Shown one piece after another: positions 45,059-55,886 of a DNA stretch of 64,000 nt (within the stretch, counting starts at the first letter, position 1; each line of letters opens with the position of its first letter). The notes under the pieces are model-generated. The model did no database searches. It saw only the letters and a program-made list of their open reading frames with translations, and was not told the origin of the DNA. Origin of the DNA: an uncultured Celeribacter sp. (GTDB lineage: Bacteria; Pseudomonadota; Alphaproteobacteria; Rhodobacterales; Rhodobacteraceae); contig NZ_OY780935.1 of the NCBI RefSeq assembly GCF_963675965.1, forward strand, positions 3,026,501-3,090,500. Direction: 5' to 3'. Position numbers and translations under genes: made by a program.

Positions 45059-46381
45059 TCAATGCGCGAATTCGCTGACCTCCACGAACATGTTGGACCA
45101 GGCCCGGTCCAGCAATTCCGGCGTCATCTGATAGGGGATGTTTTCAAACTCGCAGATGGAAATCACCTGATCGATCAGAAAGCCGGGCTGGTAGTTGGCA
45201 TAGACATTGTCGATCGTCGGGTATTTTTCCTTGAGCAGATAGACCAGAGAGGCCTCATCCAGCGGCATCTTTTTCTTGCGTGCCACGAGGGCAAAGATCT
45301 TGAGAAAATTCTGCTGATCCGGGCTGTCGATTTTGATTTTGTAGAAAATCCGACGCAGGGCCGCCTTGTCGAACAGTTCGTTGGGGTGAAAGTTGGTGGA
45401 AAAGATCACCAGCGTGTCAAAGGGCACTTCGAACTTTTCACCGGACTGCAGGGCAAGGATGTCCTTGCTTTCCTCCAATGGCACGATCCAGCGGTTGATC
45501 AGTTTCTGCGGCGGTTCATCCTGGCGCCCCAGATCGTCCACAATGAACACGCCGCCGGTGGATTTGAGTTGCAACGGCGCCTGATAGGTCTTGGCGGTCG
45601 GGTTGTAGACCAGATTGAGCATGCTGAGCGACAATTCCCCACCGGTCACCACTGATGGCCGTTCACAGCGCACATAGCGGCGATCAAAACGGTTGGCGGT
45701 GCGGCGCAGCGCGTTGGGATCGTCTTCGACATCCTCGCGTTTGACATGCATCAGCGGGTCATAAAGCGTAATGACAGAGCCGTTGTATTCAATGGCGCGG
45801 GGCACGTAGATCAGATCCCCCAAAGCGTCGCGAATGCCATTGGAGATCGAGGATTTCCCGTTCCCCGGGGGACCATACATCAGGATCGACCGGCCTGCGC
45901 CAACCGCGGGCCCAAGCTGATCGAGCAGGGTGGGGGGCAGGATCAGATGCCCCATGGCCTGCATCAGCGCCGCGCGGTCGATGCGCATATTGCGCACGGA
46001 CTGGCGTTTGACCTGTTCGCCATAGGCCTCAAGCGGGACGGGCATTGGGCCGTAATATTCTGATTGCGACAGCGCATCGAGGGCCCGTGCCTTGCCGGTA
46101 TCGGACAGGCGAAAGCCCATTTCTGATCCGGCCCCGGCGTGCAGCGTGCCGGTGGCTTCGATCAGCCCGGTGTCGCGGATCTGATCGACCAGATCCTGTG
46201 TCAGGGGCACAGGCAGGCACAGAACCCGCGCAAGCCGGGAGACCTGTTCCAGATTGGTGCGGAACATGGTCTTCAACAAAATGTCGCGCATCGTCACCAA
46301 TGACAGCCCCATGTCCTGCAGGGCCCGTGGGCTGGGCGGAGCGAGCACATTCGGGGTGTTAGGGTCCAGCTGGGAATCCAT
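45059..46381 (-). CDS. AAA+ ATPase at the end of the Tad locus
   Basis: A 440-residue protein with an N-terminal winged-helix-like part (about 30-110) and a AAA+ domain. Walker A is GPPGNGKS at 170-177, Walker B is GGVFIVDDLGRQDEPP, and the sensor region holds VIFSTNFHPNELFDKAALRRIFYKI. It has no close match among the canonical Tad genes, but is transcribed in the same direction as, and directly after, the prepilin peptidase. Its role is unknown; a MoxR-like or chaperone function in pilus assembly is one possibility. Ribosome-binding site is weak (AAAGGCC). Confidence 0.78.
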   Translation of the reverse strand: MDSQLDPNTPNVLAPPSPRALQDMGLSLVTMRDILLKTMFRTNLEQVSRLARVLCLPVPLTQDLVDQIRDTGLIEATGTLHAGAGSEMGFRLSDTGKARALDALSQSEYYGPMPVPLEAYGEQVKRQSVRNMRIDRAALMQAMGHLILPPTLLDQLGPAVGAGRSILMYGPPGNGKSSISNGIRDALGDLIYVPRAIEYNGSVITLYDPLMHVKREDVEDDPNALRRTANRFDRRYVRCERPSVVTGGELSLSMLNLVYNPTAKTYQAPLQLKSTGGVFIVDDLGRQDEPPQKLINRWIVPLEESKDILALQSGEKFEVPFDTLVIFSTNFHPNELFDKAALRRIFYKIKIDSPDQQNFLKIFALVARKKKMPLDEASLVYLLKEKYPTIDNVYANYQPGFLIDQVISICEFENIPYQMTPELLDRAWSNMFVEVSEFAH

Positions 46382-46518
46382 GGGTTTGGGGCCTTTCCAC
46401 TTTTCATTTGCTGCGGATGTCAGTCCGGATTTCCCGGTTTACGCAACCAGAGATTGCTAAAACCTTACGGAGCACTCAACGGCTTGCCAATGGCAACCCG
46501 TGCATTTCACAAGGGATC

Positions 46519-47013
46519 TCAGCGAAAGCTGACGACTGCCAGATAGAGGATCAGTGTGGGCGCAAGAGCCAGCCCAAGCGGGAACTTTTTATGCTCCCAA
46601 GATGTCCAGTCGGGGGTGGCGCGCCGGATCGTTCCGATGGCGCGTGCAAGCCGATGGGTGATGAAGGCGACGATCACCATGGCCGCAAAAAGCGTCAGCA
46701 CAACGCCCGCATCCGCCAGCGGGATAAAGAGCGACATGGCCGCCGCGAATTTGCCGTCTCCGGCACCGACCCCGAGAAAGGCAAAGGCGAACATGCCGAC
46801 CACATACATCACCGCACCATGGGCAAACCCCCAAAGATATTGCTCCATGGGCAGTACAAATGGTCCCATCACGACATAGACTGCGACCAGTGCCAGAACG
46901 ACCGGGTTGGGCAGCTTCATGCGCTTAAGGTCATTGAAGGCTGCCAGAAGGCAGATCACTGTGGCCGGAGCCAGAAACCACTGGGCCGCAAGGGCGGGGA
47001 GAGCCGGAAACAT
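46519..47013 (-). CDS. tadV: Prepilin peptidase, A24 family (TadV/CpaA)
   Basis: A 164-residue membrane aspartic peptidase, the short form lacking the N-terminal methylase domain. The two catalytic Asp residues are seen as D28 (AAFNDLKRMKLPN) and D86 in the GxGDxK motif (GVGAGDGKFAAAM). About five helices. It would process the leader of the three Flp pilins encoded upstream on the same strand. It lies between the TPR lipoprotein and the AAA+ gene. Confidence 0.88.
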   Translation of the reverse strand: MFPALPALAAQWFLAPATVICLLAAFNDLKRMKLPNPVVLALVAVYVVMGPFVLPMEQYLWGFAHGAVMYVVGMFAFAFLGVGAGDGKFAAAMSLFIPLADAGVVLTLFAAMVIVAFITHRLARAIGTIRRATPDWTSWEHKKFPLGLALAPTLILYLAVVSFR

Positions 47014-47022
47014 GGGGCCGTC

Positions 47023-47883
47023 TCAGCCGTTGACCACATTGGCCTCAAGCGCGCGCAAACTGCGCACCGCGGCCTCGAAATGCTGCGGGTGGGTGTCGAT
47101 CGCGTCCCGGATCAGGCCTTTGCCGATGGTGACATCACCGGCTTTCACCGCCGCCAGCCCTAGTGTGTACAACAGTTGGGCGCGTTCCGTTTGGGTCATT
47201 TCCATCACCGGCAGGTCGTATTTGCCCTGCGCACCACGGGCCAGCACCAGATTGTTCTTGGCGGTGAACATTGAAGGATCATAGGTGACGGCCTGGGCAA
47301 AGAGCTTTTCGGCCTCTGCGTATTGCCCCCGGGTCAGTTTGGAATAGCCCCAGTTGTTCAGCACCCCGGCCGGGCGCGTGGTCAGCCCCACGGCGGTCTG
47401 GTAAAAGCTGTCCGCCTTTTTCCAGTCCTGATTGCTGTCGGCCACCATCGCTTCAAGGCGGTAACGCTTGTAGGTCTCATGGGTGGGCGGAACGCTATTG
47501 AGCTGCGTCTGCGCGCCTTTCCAGTCGCCGGTGCGGATCAGGGCGTCGGCATAGTCGACCTTGTCGTCATAGGTGGCGTCCGAATGGGCCACGACCTTTT
47601 TCCAGGCTGCGGCTGCGGCATCGTTCTGCCCCGCACGAATCAGCGATTTGGCCAGACCGCGCGCCAGATCGACACGTTCGGGTTTCTCGGCGCTGGCACG
47701 GGCGAAATAGGAGACCGCTTCGTTCGGGTCCGTGGCATTGAGCATCACATCGGACAGCCCGGTGCCGTCGATGGCATTCACCGAAGTGTCGGCCCGCCGG
47801 ACGTCGCCGCCAAAGGGTTTTTGACAGCCGCTCAGGGCCAGAGCCCCCACAAGGGTAAGGGTGATCACGGAAAGATTTCGCAT
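47023..47883 (-). CDS. tadD: TPR lipoprotein (TadD-like)
   Basis: A 286-residue lipoprotein with lipobox LSGC (Cys 20) and at least four TPR-like repeats, e.g. AKSLIRAGQNDAAAAAWKKV, ADALIRTGDWKGAQTQLN and GYSKLTRGQYAEAEKLFAQAV. TadD-type proteins act in secretin assembly at the outer membrane. ATG 47883 is used; a GTG at 47895 in the same frame adds 4 residues. A second TPR lipoprotein follows upstream. Confidence 0.82.
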   Translation of the reverse strand: MRNLSVITLTLVGALALSGCQKPFGGDVRRADTSVNAIDGTGLSDVMLNATDPNEAVSYFARASAEKPERVDLARGLAKSLIRAGQNDAAAAAWKKVVAHSDATYDDKVDYADALIRTGDWKGAQTQLNSVPPTHETYKRYRLEAMVADSNQDWKKADSFYQTAVGLTTRPAGVLNNWGYSKLTRGQYAEAEKLFAQAVTYDPSMFTAKNNLVLARGAQGKYDLPVMEMTQTERAQLLYTLGLAAVKAGDVTIGKGLIRDAIDTHPQHFEAAVRSLRALEANVVNG

Positions 47884-48054
47884 GGTGCCTGCCACCTCTT
47901 ATCTGCTCTGGATCGCTGCGGGCATTTTTGCCTCTGGATCCGGTTGTCTTATGCCCATCGGGCGGAATTCGTGTTCTGGATCTGCCAGTCCGCGACCTGC
48001 CCGCAGCCGGTCAGTGATCTGTCCAGTGATCTTTGCGTCTCTACCCTGGGCAGA

Positions 48055-48630
48055 TCATCGCGCGAGGATAAGATACTCGCTCGTCCCGCGCCGGACCAAG
48101 GCAAATTCGCTGTCGTTCTCGGAACTATACGTCGGATTGTCCAGTTTTTCGAGCGCCAGACGCAAATTCTCCCGAATATCGGCAGATCGGCCACTGTCGA
48201 GGGCAAAGGCCGTGCGGAACACGCGTTCGGCTTCGCCGTACTGGCCGGTCTCCATCAGCACCACCCCCAGGTTGTTCCAGGCGGGCACAAAGCTGTCGTC
48301 CATTTCGATGGCGGTGCGCAGGTCTTTTTCAGCCTGCCCCAAGCGCCCCAGCCGCAGCTTGGCCGAGCCAATGGCCGACAACGTGTCGATATTCATGCCC
48401 TGCTGGGCGGCGGCGCGGTAATAGGCCTTGAGGGCCAGTTCGTATTCTCCGGCAGCCATCAGTCGATGTCCCACGGTCAGCCCGTCGACAGCGTCTTCGC
48501 GGGTGTCGATCCCCGGAGGGGCATAGGCCCCAGCGTCCTTCAGCGGGCTCAGCCGGTCAGATGCGCATCCGGTCAGAGCGATAAGCAGAAGCGCGGCACC
48601 GAGAGGGCGACGCAGAGACGTGGCAGACAT
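48055..48630 (-). CDS. Second TPR lipoprotein of the Tad locus
   Basis: A 191-residue lipoprotein with lipobox LTGC (Cys 22) and TPR motifs such as RLMAAGEYELALKAYYRAA, GSAKLRLGRLGQAEKDLRTA and GVVLMETGQYGEAERVFRTA. It is shorter than TadD and differs at the C-terminus. It is transcribed directly before tadD with 171 bases between them, a gap that contains no other ORF. The double TPR arrangement suggests outer-membrane assembly factors that are partly redundant. Confidence 0.78.
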   Translation of the reverse strand: MSATSLRRPLGAALLLIALTGCASDRLSPLKDAGAYAPPGIDTREDAVDGLTVGHRLMAAGEYELALKAYYRAAAQQGMNIDTLSAIGSAKLRLGRLGQAEKDLRTAIEMDDSFVPAWNNLGVVLMETGQYGEAERVFRTAFALDSGRSADIRENLRLALEKLDNPTYSSENDSEFALVRRGTSEYLILAR

Positions 48631-48671
48631 GATAGCCCTTGCGTTTGAAGGCGCCGCAACCAGACAGCCGA

Positions 48672-49658
48672 TCAGAAGTTTTTGTCCGACAGCAGCACAT
48701 AGATGTCATAGACCGACGGACCGATCAGGATGATCAGCAGCGGCGGCACGGTCAGCATCATTGTGGCAAGGGTCATCTTGGTAGGCAACTTGTTTGCCGT
48801 TTCTTCGGCGCGCATCACGCGTTTGTCACGCATTTCGCTGGCATAGATCCGCAACGCGTCGGCAATCGAGGTCCCGAATTGCTGGGACTGGATCAGAACG
48901 GTCACGAACGAGGCCACATCGGACACACCGCAGCGTTCTGCCATGTCTCTGAGAACGATGCTCTTGTCCTTGCCTGCCTTGATTTCAAAGGAGACGATTT
49001 CGAATTCATCGGCCAGCGCCGGGAAGCCGGTGCGGATCTCCTTGGAAACACGGATGATGGATTGGTCCAGCGACTGCCCGGCTTCCACGCAGACCAGCAT
49101 CAGATCGAGCGCATCGGGAAAGCCGTTGGTGATTTCTTCCTTGCGGGTTTCGACCCGACGGGTGATCCAGTATCTGGGGAACATATAACCGATCACGCCG
49201 GGAATGAGCACGCTCAGGATCAGCGACTGCGGCGTCATGGTCTGATGCGAGGATTTCAGCAGGACCAGAAACAGGCCAAAGGCCAGGGCCCCGATGCCCA
49301 GGGTGAACTGGGCAAAGTGGAACATGCGCACGGCATTCTTTGAGCGATAGCCCGCCTGAATCATCTTGAGCTGGGCCGCGGAATATTCTTCTTCGTTCTG
49401 AGGTTCGAGGAAGGCCGAATAACGTTCGAGCTTGGCCCCGCGCGAATTCTCATAGCGCAGTTTGGTCGGTTTCTGCCCGGTCTCCGCCGCTTTTGTCGCC
49501 CGGTTCTGTTCACGCAGACGGTCGATCGGATCGCGCTTGGGCTTCATCAACACTGGCACGGCAAAAAGGATCAGAACGATGCCCAGCGTGCCAATCGCAA
49601 TCAGCGGGCCGAACGGGCCAAGCTGTTCTCCGAGAAGGCTGTTGAAAAGCTCTTGCAT
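48672..49658 (-). CDS. tadC: Tad system inner-membrane platform protein TadC
   Basis: A 328-residue type II secretion F domain protein with helices near 15-34, 116-155 and 295-315. The TadC-typical segment GFPDALDLMLVCVEAGQSLDQSIIRV is clear and the C-terminus has the PTKMTLATMMLTVPPLLIILIGP helix pair. It pairs with TadB to form the assembly platform. Gap to tadB is 18 bases. Confidence 0.88.
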   Translation of the reverse strand: MQELFNSLLGEQLGPFGPLIAIGTLGIVLILFAVPVLMKPKRDPIDRLREQNRATKAAETGQKPTKLRYENSRGAKLERYSAFLEPQNEEEYSAAQLKMIQAGYRSKNAVRMFHFAQFTLGIGALAFGLFLVLLKSSHQTMTPQSLILSVLIPGVIGYMFPRYWITRRVETRKEEITNGFPDALDLMLVCVEAGQSLDQSIIRVSKEIRTGFPALADEFEIVSFEIKAGKDKSIVLRDMAERCGVSDVASFVTVLIQSQQFGTSIADALRIYASEMRDKRVMRAEETANKLPTKMTLATMMLTVPPLLIILIGPSVYDIYVLLSDKNF

Positions 49659-49676
49659 CTTGGGGCCTCCTGTCGC

Positions 49677-50648
49677 TCAGACCTTGATGTCCACAAGGGA
49701 GCGCATGACGAAAATATTGGTGACCAGAAACCCGGCGACGACCAGACAGGCGGGCAGAAAAGCGCCAGTGTTTTTCACCGCATCATAATAGTCGGGCTTG
49801 ACCACCGAGATGACGACCAGCGCGATCAGCGGAAAGGCGGACAGGAAATTGCCGGACCATTTGGCCTCTGCGGTAATGGCCTTGACCCGGCGGAACAGTT
49901 TGAACCGCGAGCGGATCACCTTGGCCAGACCCTCCAGAACTTCGGCAAGGTTGCCCCCCGATTGCTGCTGGATGGACACGGCAACGGCGAGAAAGCGCAA
50001 ATCCTGCATGTCCAGCCGTTCGGCCATATCCTTGAGCGCCTCACCGACGTCGCGACCATAGGCGCTTTCATCTGCGATTACGCCCATTTCCGTGCCCAGA
50101 GGGTCCGGCGTTTCTTTGGCAACGATGGTGAGTGCATTGGAAAACGGATGTCCCACTCGCAGGCTGCGCACCATCAGCTCAACCGCATCGGGCAGTTGTT
50201 CCTCGATCAGGCTGAGCCGTTTCTTAGCCTTGTTGCCGATCCACATATAGATTGCGCCGACGCCCATGCCCGCCGCGACCACAACACGGATCGGCAGCGA
50301 AGCCGATGTGCCGACCGTCAGCCCGACAAAGGCGACGAAGCCCAGCAGGATCATGAGCATCACGAGTTGGGCGGGCGAAAAGGCGATATTCGCTTTCTGC
50401 GCCTTTTCAGCCAGAATGGAGTAGAGCGGGACCTGCCGCGATTTCAGGTGCTGACCCATTTCCTTGCGCAGTTGGTTCAGCACCTCTTCGCGGTCCCCGT
50501 CGCCTTTTTCCAGCAGCTCATAGCGGCGATTGACGCGGGAATTGAGGGAAATGGACTTACCGAAAACCGTCAGGTAGATGCCTTCGACCAGCAAAAGCAC
50601 CGCGATGAAAATCACGCCATAGATGACCGGTTCCAAAGAGATGATCAT
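49677..50648 (-). CDS. tadB: Tad system inner-membrane platform protein TadB
   Basis: A 323-residue T2SF domain protein. The central block RSLRVGHPFSNALTIVAKETPDPLGTEMG and the QQQSGGNLAEVLEGLAKVIRSRFKLFRRVKAITAEAKWSG segment are characteristic of TadB. N-terminal helices and a C-terminal hairpin (LIALVVISVV ... ACLVVAGFLVTNIFVM) are seen. Follows cpaF by 18 bases. Confidence 0.88.
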   Translation of the reverse strand: MIISLEPVIYGVIFIAVLLLVEGIYLTVFGKSISLNSRVNRRYELLEKGDGDREEVLNQLRKEMGQHLKSRQVPLYSILAEKAQKANIAFSPAQLVMLMILLGFVAFVGLTVGTSASLPIRVVVAAGMGVGAIYMWIGNKAKKRLSLIEEQLPDAVELMVRSLRVGHPFSNALTIVAKETPDPLGTEMGVIADESAYGRDVGEALKDMAERLDMQDLRFLAVAVSIQQQSGGNLAEVLEGLAKVIRSRFKLFRRVKAITAEAKWSGNFLSAFPLIALVVISVVKPDYYDAVKNTGAFLPACLVVAGFLVTNIFVMRSLVDIKV

Positions 50649-50666
50649 ATCCGTCTGGCTCCCGCG

Positions 50667-52151
<1,485 letters not shown>

Positions 52152-52169
52152 CAGCGTTGTCCTGACCGG

Positions 52170-53423
52170 TTACTGAGCCGCTTCCAGCATCTCTGTCTGG
52201 CGCAGATGGATGCAGGAGGCGAGTTTCTGAATTTCTTTGCGCAGCGGGTTTTTGCCCGCTTCAATGCCAAGCGGGATCCCTTGGTCGCAGGCTTCACGCA
52301 CGGCGCGGCCTCCGTCGGGGAAGGCGACTTCAATAGAGATTTCAAGGTTTTCGGCCATGCGTTTCATGCGCGATTTCGCCGACAGATCCATGGCCTTGGG
52401 GGCACGGTTGAGCAAGAATCGCAGCTTTTCAAACGGCAGTTCCTCGGCCCGAAGCGCGTTGCGCAGCCGCAGGATATTCTGTGCGGAGCGCAGGTCGAGT
52501 TCAAAGGGAATGAAGAAGAAATCTGCCGCGTTCAACACGGTTTCAGTCCATGTCACAACTGTCGTCGGCATGTCGACCACGACATAGTCGAAATGGAACT
52601 GGCCTTTGGCCAGCAGGCGTTCAATGTCGCCGTTTTCCAGAAATTCCATAGGCAGGATTTCCGGCGGTGCAGTCAGAACCGACAGCTTGTCATTGAAATT
52701 CATCAATGCGCCCTTGAAGGCGTCGTCATCCATGATTTCCGTGGCGGACAACAACTCGTAGACGGCTTCCCGACGTGGCAGATCCAGATAGGTCGAAACG
52801 GATCCGTATTGCAGGTTGAAATCGATCAGCAGAACGCGCGGCTGCGGGCCTTTCTTTTCGATATTGGCGAGTTCCCATGCCAGATTGACGGCGATGGTCG
52901 TGGCCCCCGCGCCGCCGGCCACGGACTGGACTGGTAGAATGATCCCATTTGCCCCGTAGCTGGGCGCAGGTTGTGGTGCGGTGGCCTGAATGAAATCGGC
53001 GGCGGCTGCGCGTTGCGGCGCATCCAGCTGTTCGATGGCTTCTTTCAGGGCATTTTCCGGCAGCGGGTAAGGGATGAAATCTTCCGCCCCCAGTTGCAAC
53101 AGCTTGTGCAGCGCCAGCGGAGAGACCTCATCTGCGATGAGAATCACCTTCACGTTCTGTTCTTTAGCGGATTTGATTAGCTCCGAGATCATCGCCAGAT
53201 TGACCTCATCGGCGTGATCGAGCGCGATGGCGATGAATTTCAGGTCGCTGCTTTCGGGCTGACGAAAGAAATGACGCGCGTCTTCAAAGGACAGATCGCC
53301 CCAAGCCTCGCCCAGCTCTGTCTCCATGTCTTCGATCAACAGATCGAAATTCTGCACGTCACGGCTGATCGTGCAGGCGACAAGAGGGGCCGGATCGGTC
53401 GGCAATGCTGTTTCCCGCGTCAT
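52170..53423 (-). CDS. cpaE: Pilus assembly protein CpaE/TadZ (degenerate ParA-like ATPase)
   Basis: A 417-residue protein: an N-terminal receiver-like domain (FKFIAIALDH ... VKVILIADEVSPLALHKLLQLGAEDFI-type pattern) and a C-terminal ParA/MinD-like domain. The Walker A region reads AGGAGATT at 169-176: the leading Lys of KGGxGKT is Ala and the catalytic Lys is Ala, so ATP hydrolysis is doubtful. Later blocks (RVLLIDFNLQYGSVSTYL, DYVVVDMPTTVVTWTE) are conserved. It localises the Tad machine to the pole. ATG 53423 is preferred over the longer frame from 53498. Confidence 0.85.
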   Translation of the reverse strand: MTRETALPTDPAPLVACTISRDVQNFDLLIEDMETELGEAWGDLSFEDARHFFRQPESSDLKFIAIALDHADEVNLAMISELIKSAKEQNVKVILIADEVSPLALHKLLQLGAEDFIPYPLPENALKEAIEQLDAPQRAAAADFIQATAPQPAPSYGANGIILPVQSVAGGAGATTIAVNLAWELANIEKKGPQPRVLLIDFNLQYGSVSTYLDLPRREAVYELLSATEIMDDDAFKGALMNFNDKLSVLTAPPEILPMEFLENGDIERLLAKGQFHFDYVVVDMPTTVVTWTETVLNAADFFFIPFELDLRSAQNILRLRNALRAEELPFEKLRFLLNRAPKAMDLSAKSRMKRMAENLEISIEVAFPDGGRAVREACDQGIPLGIEAGKNPLRKEIQKLASCIHLRQTEMLEAAQ

Positions 53424-53511
53424 TGCTGTCTTGCGTCCTTTTATTGAGCACAGACCTTTCACCGCAGATGCATATGGCGTTATGCACCGTTGATACATGG
53501 TCTGATGCTGC

Positions 53512-53531
53512 CGTCCGATTCTGTGCGGACG
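53512..53531. other. Perfect hairpin upstream of cpaE
   Basis: CGTCCG (53512-53517), 8-base loop, CGGACG (53526-53531) in the 223-base gap between the OmpA-like gene and cpaE. On the minus-strand transcript it would lie about 90 bases before the cpaE start. No T-run follows, so it may be an mRNA processing or stabilising element, or an operator. Confidence 0.35.
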
Positions 53532-53646
53532 TACTGCTTCATCAGGTGTAAAATGCTGGACAACTTGGGCAACAATACGACCAAAATCGCATAATAATTC
53601 GCTCAGCCGGGACGATTGTCCGCAGGAGGGCGCGCGGCAGAGCTGA

Positions 53647-54312
53647 TTATTCCGGCGTGGCGATTTCGCGCGAACCGAAGTTCACCAGATCGGAGGGGGC
53701 CGTGGCGCTTTCGATATATTCGCGGTGAATGATCTCGGCGTAGCGGCTGTCCATCACCAGCTTGCTGTTTTGCACAAAGCCCGACACCTCGGTCACGGTG
53801 CGTCGGTTCTGACGCTCCGGCGATTGGGTCACGATCAGCGGCTGGGTTTCGCCATAGGAAACCATGGCCTCAAGTCGCGCGCGTGAGATGCCATTGCGGG
53901 CCAGTTCCGCCACAACTGCCCGGGCGCGGCGCAGGCCGAGCGATTTGTTGTAGGCAGGCGAGCCCACCAGATCGGTGTGGCCATAAACGCGGAAGCGCAC
54001 TTCGGGGAACTGTGCCATGAAATGTGCCTGCTTGCGGATCGCATCGCGGGCGGTGCCATCCAGAAGATCGGAATTGAACTCGAAATTCACCGTGCTGGGC
54101 ACCTGAGCGGCAAAGCGTTCGTTCAGGTCGATGACATAGTTCAGCTGGCCGGTTTGAACCAAGGTGTTGTTCATCGTCGAATTGCCGAATTGGCCGTCGT
54201 CGATATACCCGCCGGCTTCCTGATACCAAGAGGAAAATGCCTTTTGGTCGGAGCAGGCGCCGAGGGCGAAAAGGGCGGTGGCCGCAAAGGTCAGTGTCAG
54301 ATGCGTGCGCAT
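53647..54312 (-). CDS. OmpA-family lipoprotein of the Tad locus
   Basis: A 221-residue lipoprotein, lipobox LGAC (Cys 20), with an OmpA-like C-terminal domain: VNFEFNSDLLDGTARDAIR, RVYGHTDLVGSPAYNKSLGLRRARAVV, and an extension ending in DLVNFGSREIATPE. The Asp and Arg positions that bind peptidoglycan are conserved. It occupies the place where many Tad loci carry cpaD and probably anchors the secretin complex to the cell wall. It starts 6 bases after the CpaC stop. Confidence 0.82.
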   Translation of the reverse strand: MRTHLTLTFAATALFALGACSDQKAFSSWYQEAGGYIDDGQFGNSTMNNTLVQTGQLNYVIDLNERFAAQVPSTVNFEFNSDLLDGTARDAIRKQAHFMAQFPEVRFRVYGHTDLVGSPAYNKSLGLRRARAVVAELARNGISRARLEAMVSYGETQPLIVTQSPERQNRRTVTEVSGFVQNSKLVMDSRYAEIIHREYIESATAPSDLVNFGSREIATPE

Positions 54313-54318
54313 GGTCGC

Positions 54319-55722
54319 TTACTCCATTACGTAGCCGTAGGATCCCGAGAAATCCTGTTTTGCGACCTCTGCGGCGCCGCCGGTTTTCGGAGTGCTGCTG
54401 CCGCCAAAGGTTTTGCCGAAGAGAAACAGATCGCTTTCGGTCGGAATTTTGACGCGGTCGGTGGGCATCGACAGTGCCAGCCCGTTGGTCGGCGTCACCA
54501 GATGTGGGGTCACGATGATGACCAGTTCGGATTGGCGACGCGAATAGTCGGAGGAGCGGAACAGCGCGCCAAGCACCGGGATATCGCCCAGCCAGGGCAC
54601 CTGGCCGACAAGGTCTTCGAAGTCGTCTTCGAGCAGGCCCGCGATGGCAAAGCTTTCGCCGTCGCGCAGTTCCACGGTGGTCGAGGTCTCGCGCCGCTGG
54701 AAGGAATTCAGGGTAAAGCCGTCGACCGAATAGTTGACCGTCGAATCGACGCCGGAAACAGCCGCGCGCAGTTCCAGATTGATCTGGTCACCGTTGACGA
54801 CGCGGGGAATGAACTCCAGTTCCACGCCAAAGGGTTTGTAGTCGATGTAGATGCCGTTGTCGTCGGAGACCGGGATCGGATATTCGCCACCTGCCAAAAA
54901 CTTGGCCTGTTGCCCCGACAGGGCGGTCAGGTTCGGTTCGGCGAGCGTGCGCACGACACCTTTTTCTTCCATGGCTTCCAGCAGGACGGCGATTTCGGTA
55001 CCGCCAATTGACCCGCCAAGTTTCAGTGCGCCCAAAGAACCGTCGCGCGGCTCGATGGCGGAGCTGACAGAGTTGTCGCCTGACAGGAAGGTGCCGCTTT
55101 CGCCGCCGCTCCAGTTCGAGTTGCCATTGAGGAAGGCGACGGAAGAGGACAGGTTTTTGGACACGGATCGCGCCATTTCCGCAAAGCGCACTTTCAGCAT
55201 CACCTGCTGGGTGCCGCCGATGTTGAGCAGGTTCGACACCCGCCCCGGCGCATAGCGTTCCGCCAGTTCGACCGCACGTTCCATCATGGTGACAGAGGAA
55301 ATCACCCCCGACAGGACGATCCCGTCATTGGCGGTGCGCACCTCGATCTTTTCGTTCGGCATGATCTGGCGCAGGCGTTCCTTGAATTCGGTGATGTCCG
55401 GCGTCACCTGGATCTGCACATTGGTGATCAACGTGCCGTTCGGCGCCAGCAGGGTCATCGTGGTTAGGCCGGGTGTGCGGCCCAGAACGTAGATGGAGCG
55501 ATCCGACAGGGTGGAGATATCGGCGATTTCGGCGTTTGCGACTGAGATCTCAGCAAAGGCTTCGTCGCTTTCCACGACGACCGCGCGGTTCATCGGCACG
55601 TTGAGCACTCCGGACGGGGAGCCGGTCATCACACGCAACTTATCCGCGAAAGCCCCTTGCGGGACTGCGGCGAATGCGGCGACGCCAATCAGGGCCGCCT
55701 TGAAGATCTTCAACATGTTCAT
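54319..55722 (-). CDS. cpaC: Tad secretin CpaC/RcpA
   Basis: A 467-residue outer-membrane secretin that forms the pilus channel. It has a signal peptide (cleavage near GAFADK), a BON/N-domain region (TPGLTTMTLLAPNGTLITNVQIQV, DGIVLSGVISSVTMMERAVELAERYAP) and the secretin core (VEATV-type blocks with FLAGGEYPIPV, VELEFIPRVVNGDQINLEL, VPWLGDIPVLGALFRS). ATG 55722 follows AGAGGTGGG; the longer frame is rejected. Confidence 0.92.
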   Translation of the reverse strand: MNMLKIFKAALIGVAAFAAVPQGAFADKLRVMTGSPSGVLNVPMNRAVVVESDEAFAEISVANAEIADISTLSDRSIYVLGRTPGLTTMTLLAPNGTLITNVQIQVTPDITEFKERLRQIMPNEKIEVRTANDGIVLSGVISSVTMMERAVELAERYAPGRVSNLLNIGGTQQVMLKVRFAEMARSVSKNLSSSVAFLNGNSNWSGGESGTFLSGDNSVSSAIEPRDGSLGALKLGGSIGGTEIAVLLEAMEEKGVVRTLAEPNLTALSGQQAKFLAGGEYPIPVSDDNGIYIDYKPFGVELEFIPRVVNGDQINLELRAAVSGVDSTVNYSVDGFTLNSFQRRETSTTVELRDGESFAIAGLLEDDFEDLVGQVPWLGDIPVLGALFRSSDYSRRQSELVIIVTPHLVTPTNGLALSMPTDRVKIPTESDLFLFGKTFGGSSTPKTGGAAEVAKQDFSGSYGYVME

Positions 55723-55886
55723 GTGATCCCACCTCTGTCGATCACGCCTCAAAAATGGACTCTGTCGGTCCTTTGCGCAGAGGATGCGATAATTCCCCTT
55801 TTATTGCAAGAATCAATCTCTTGGCGGGCGTTTGTCATGTGGTCGCGCCTGCGTTGTGTGCAGCTCACGACACAAGGGACGGTCGC

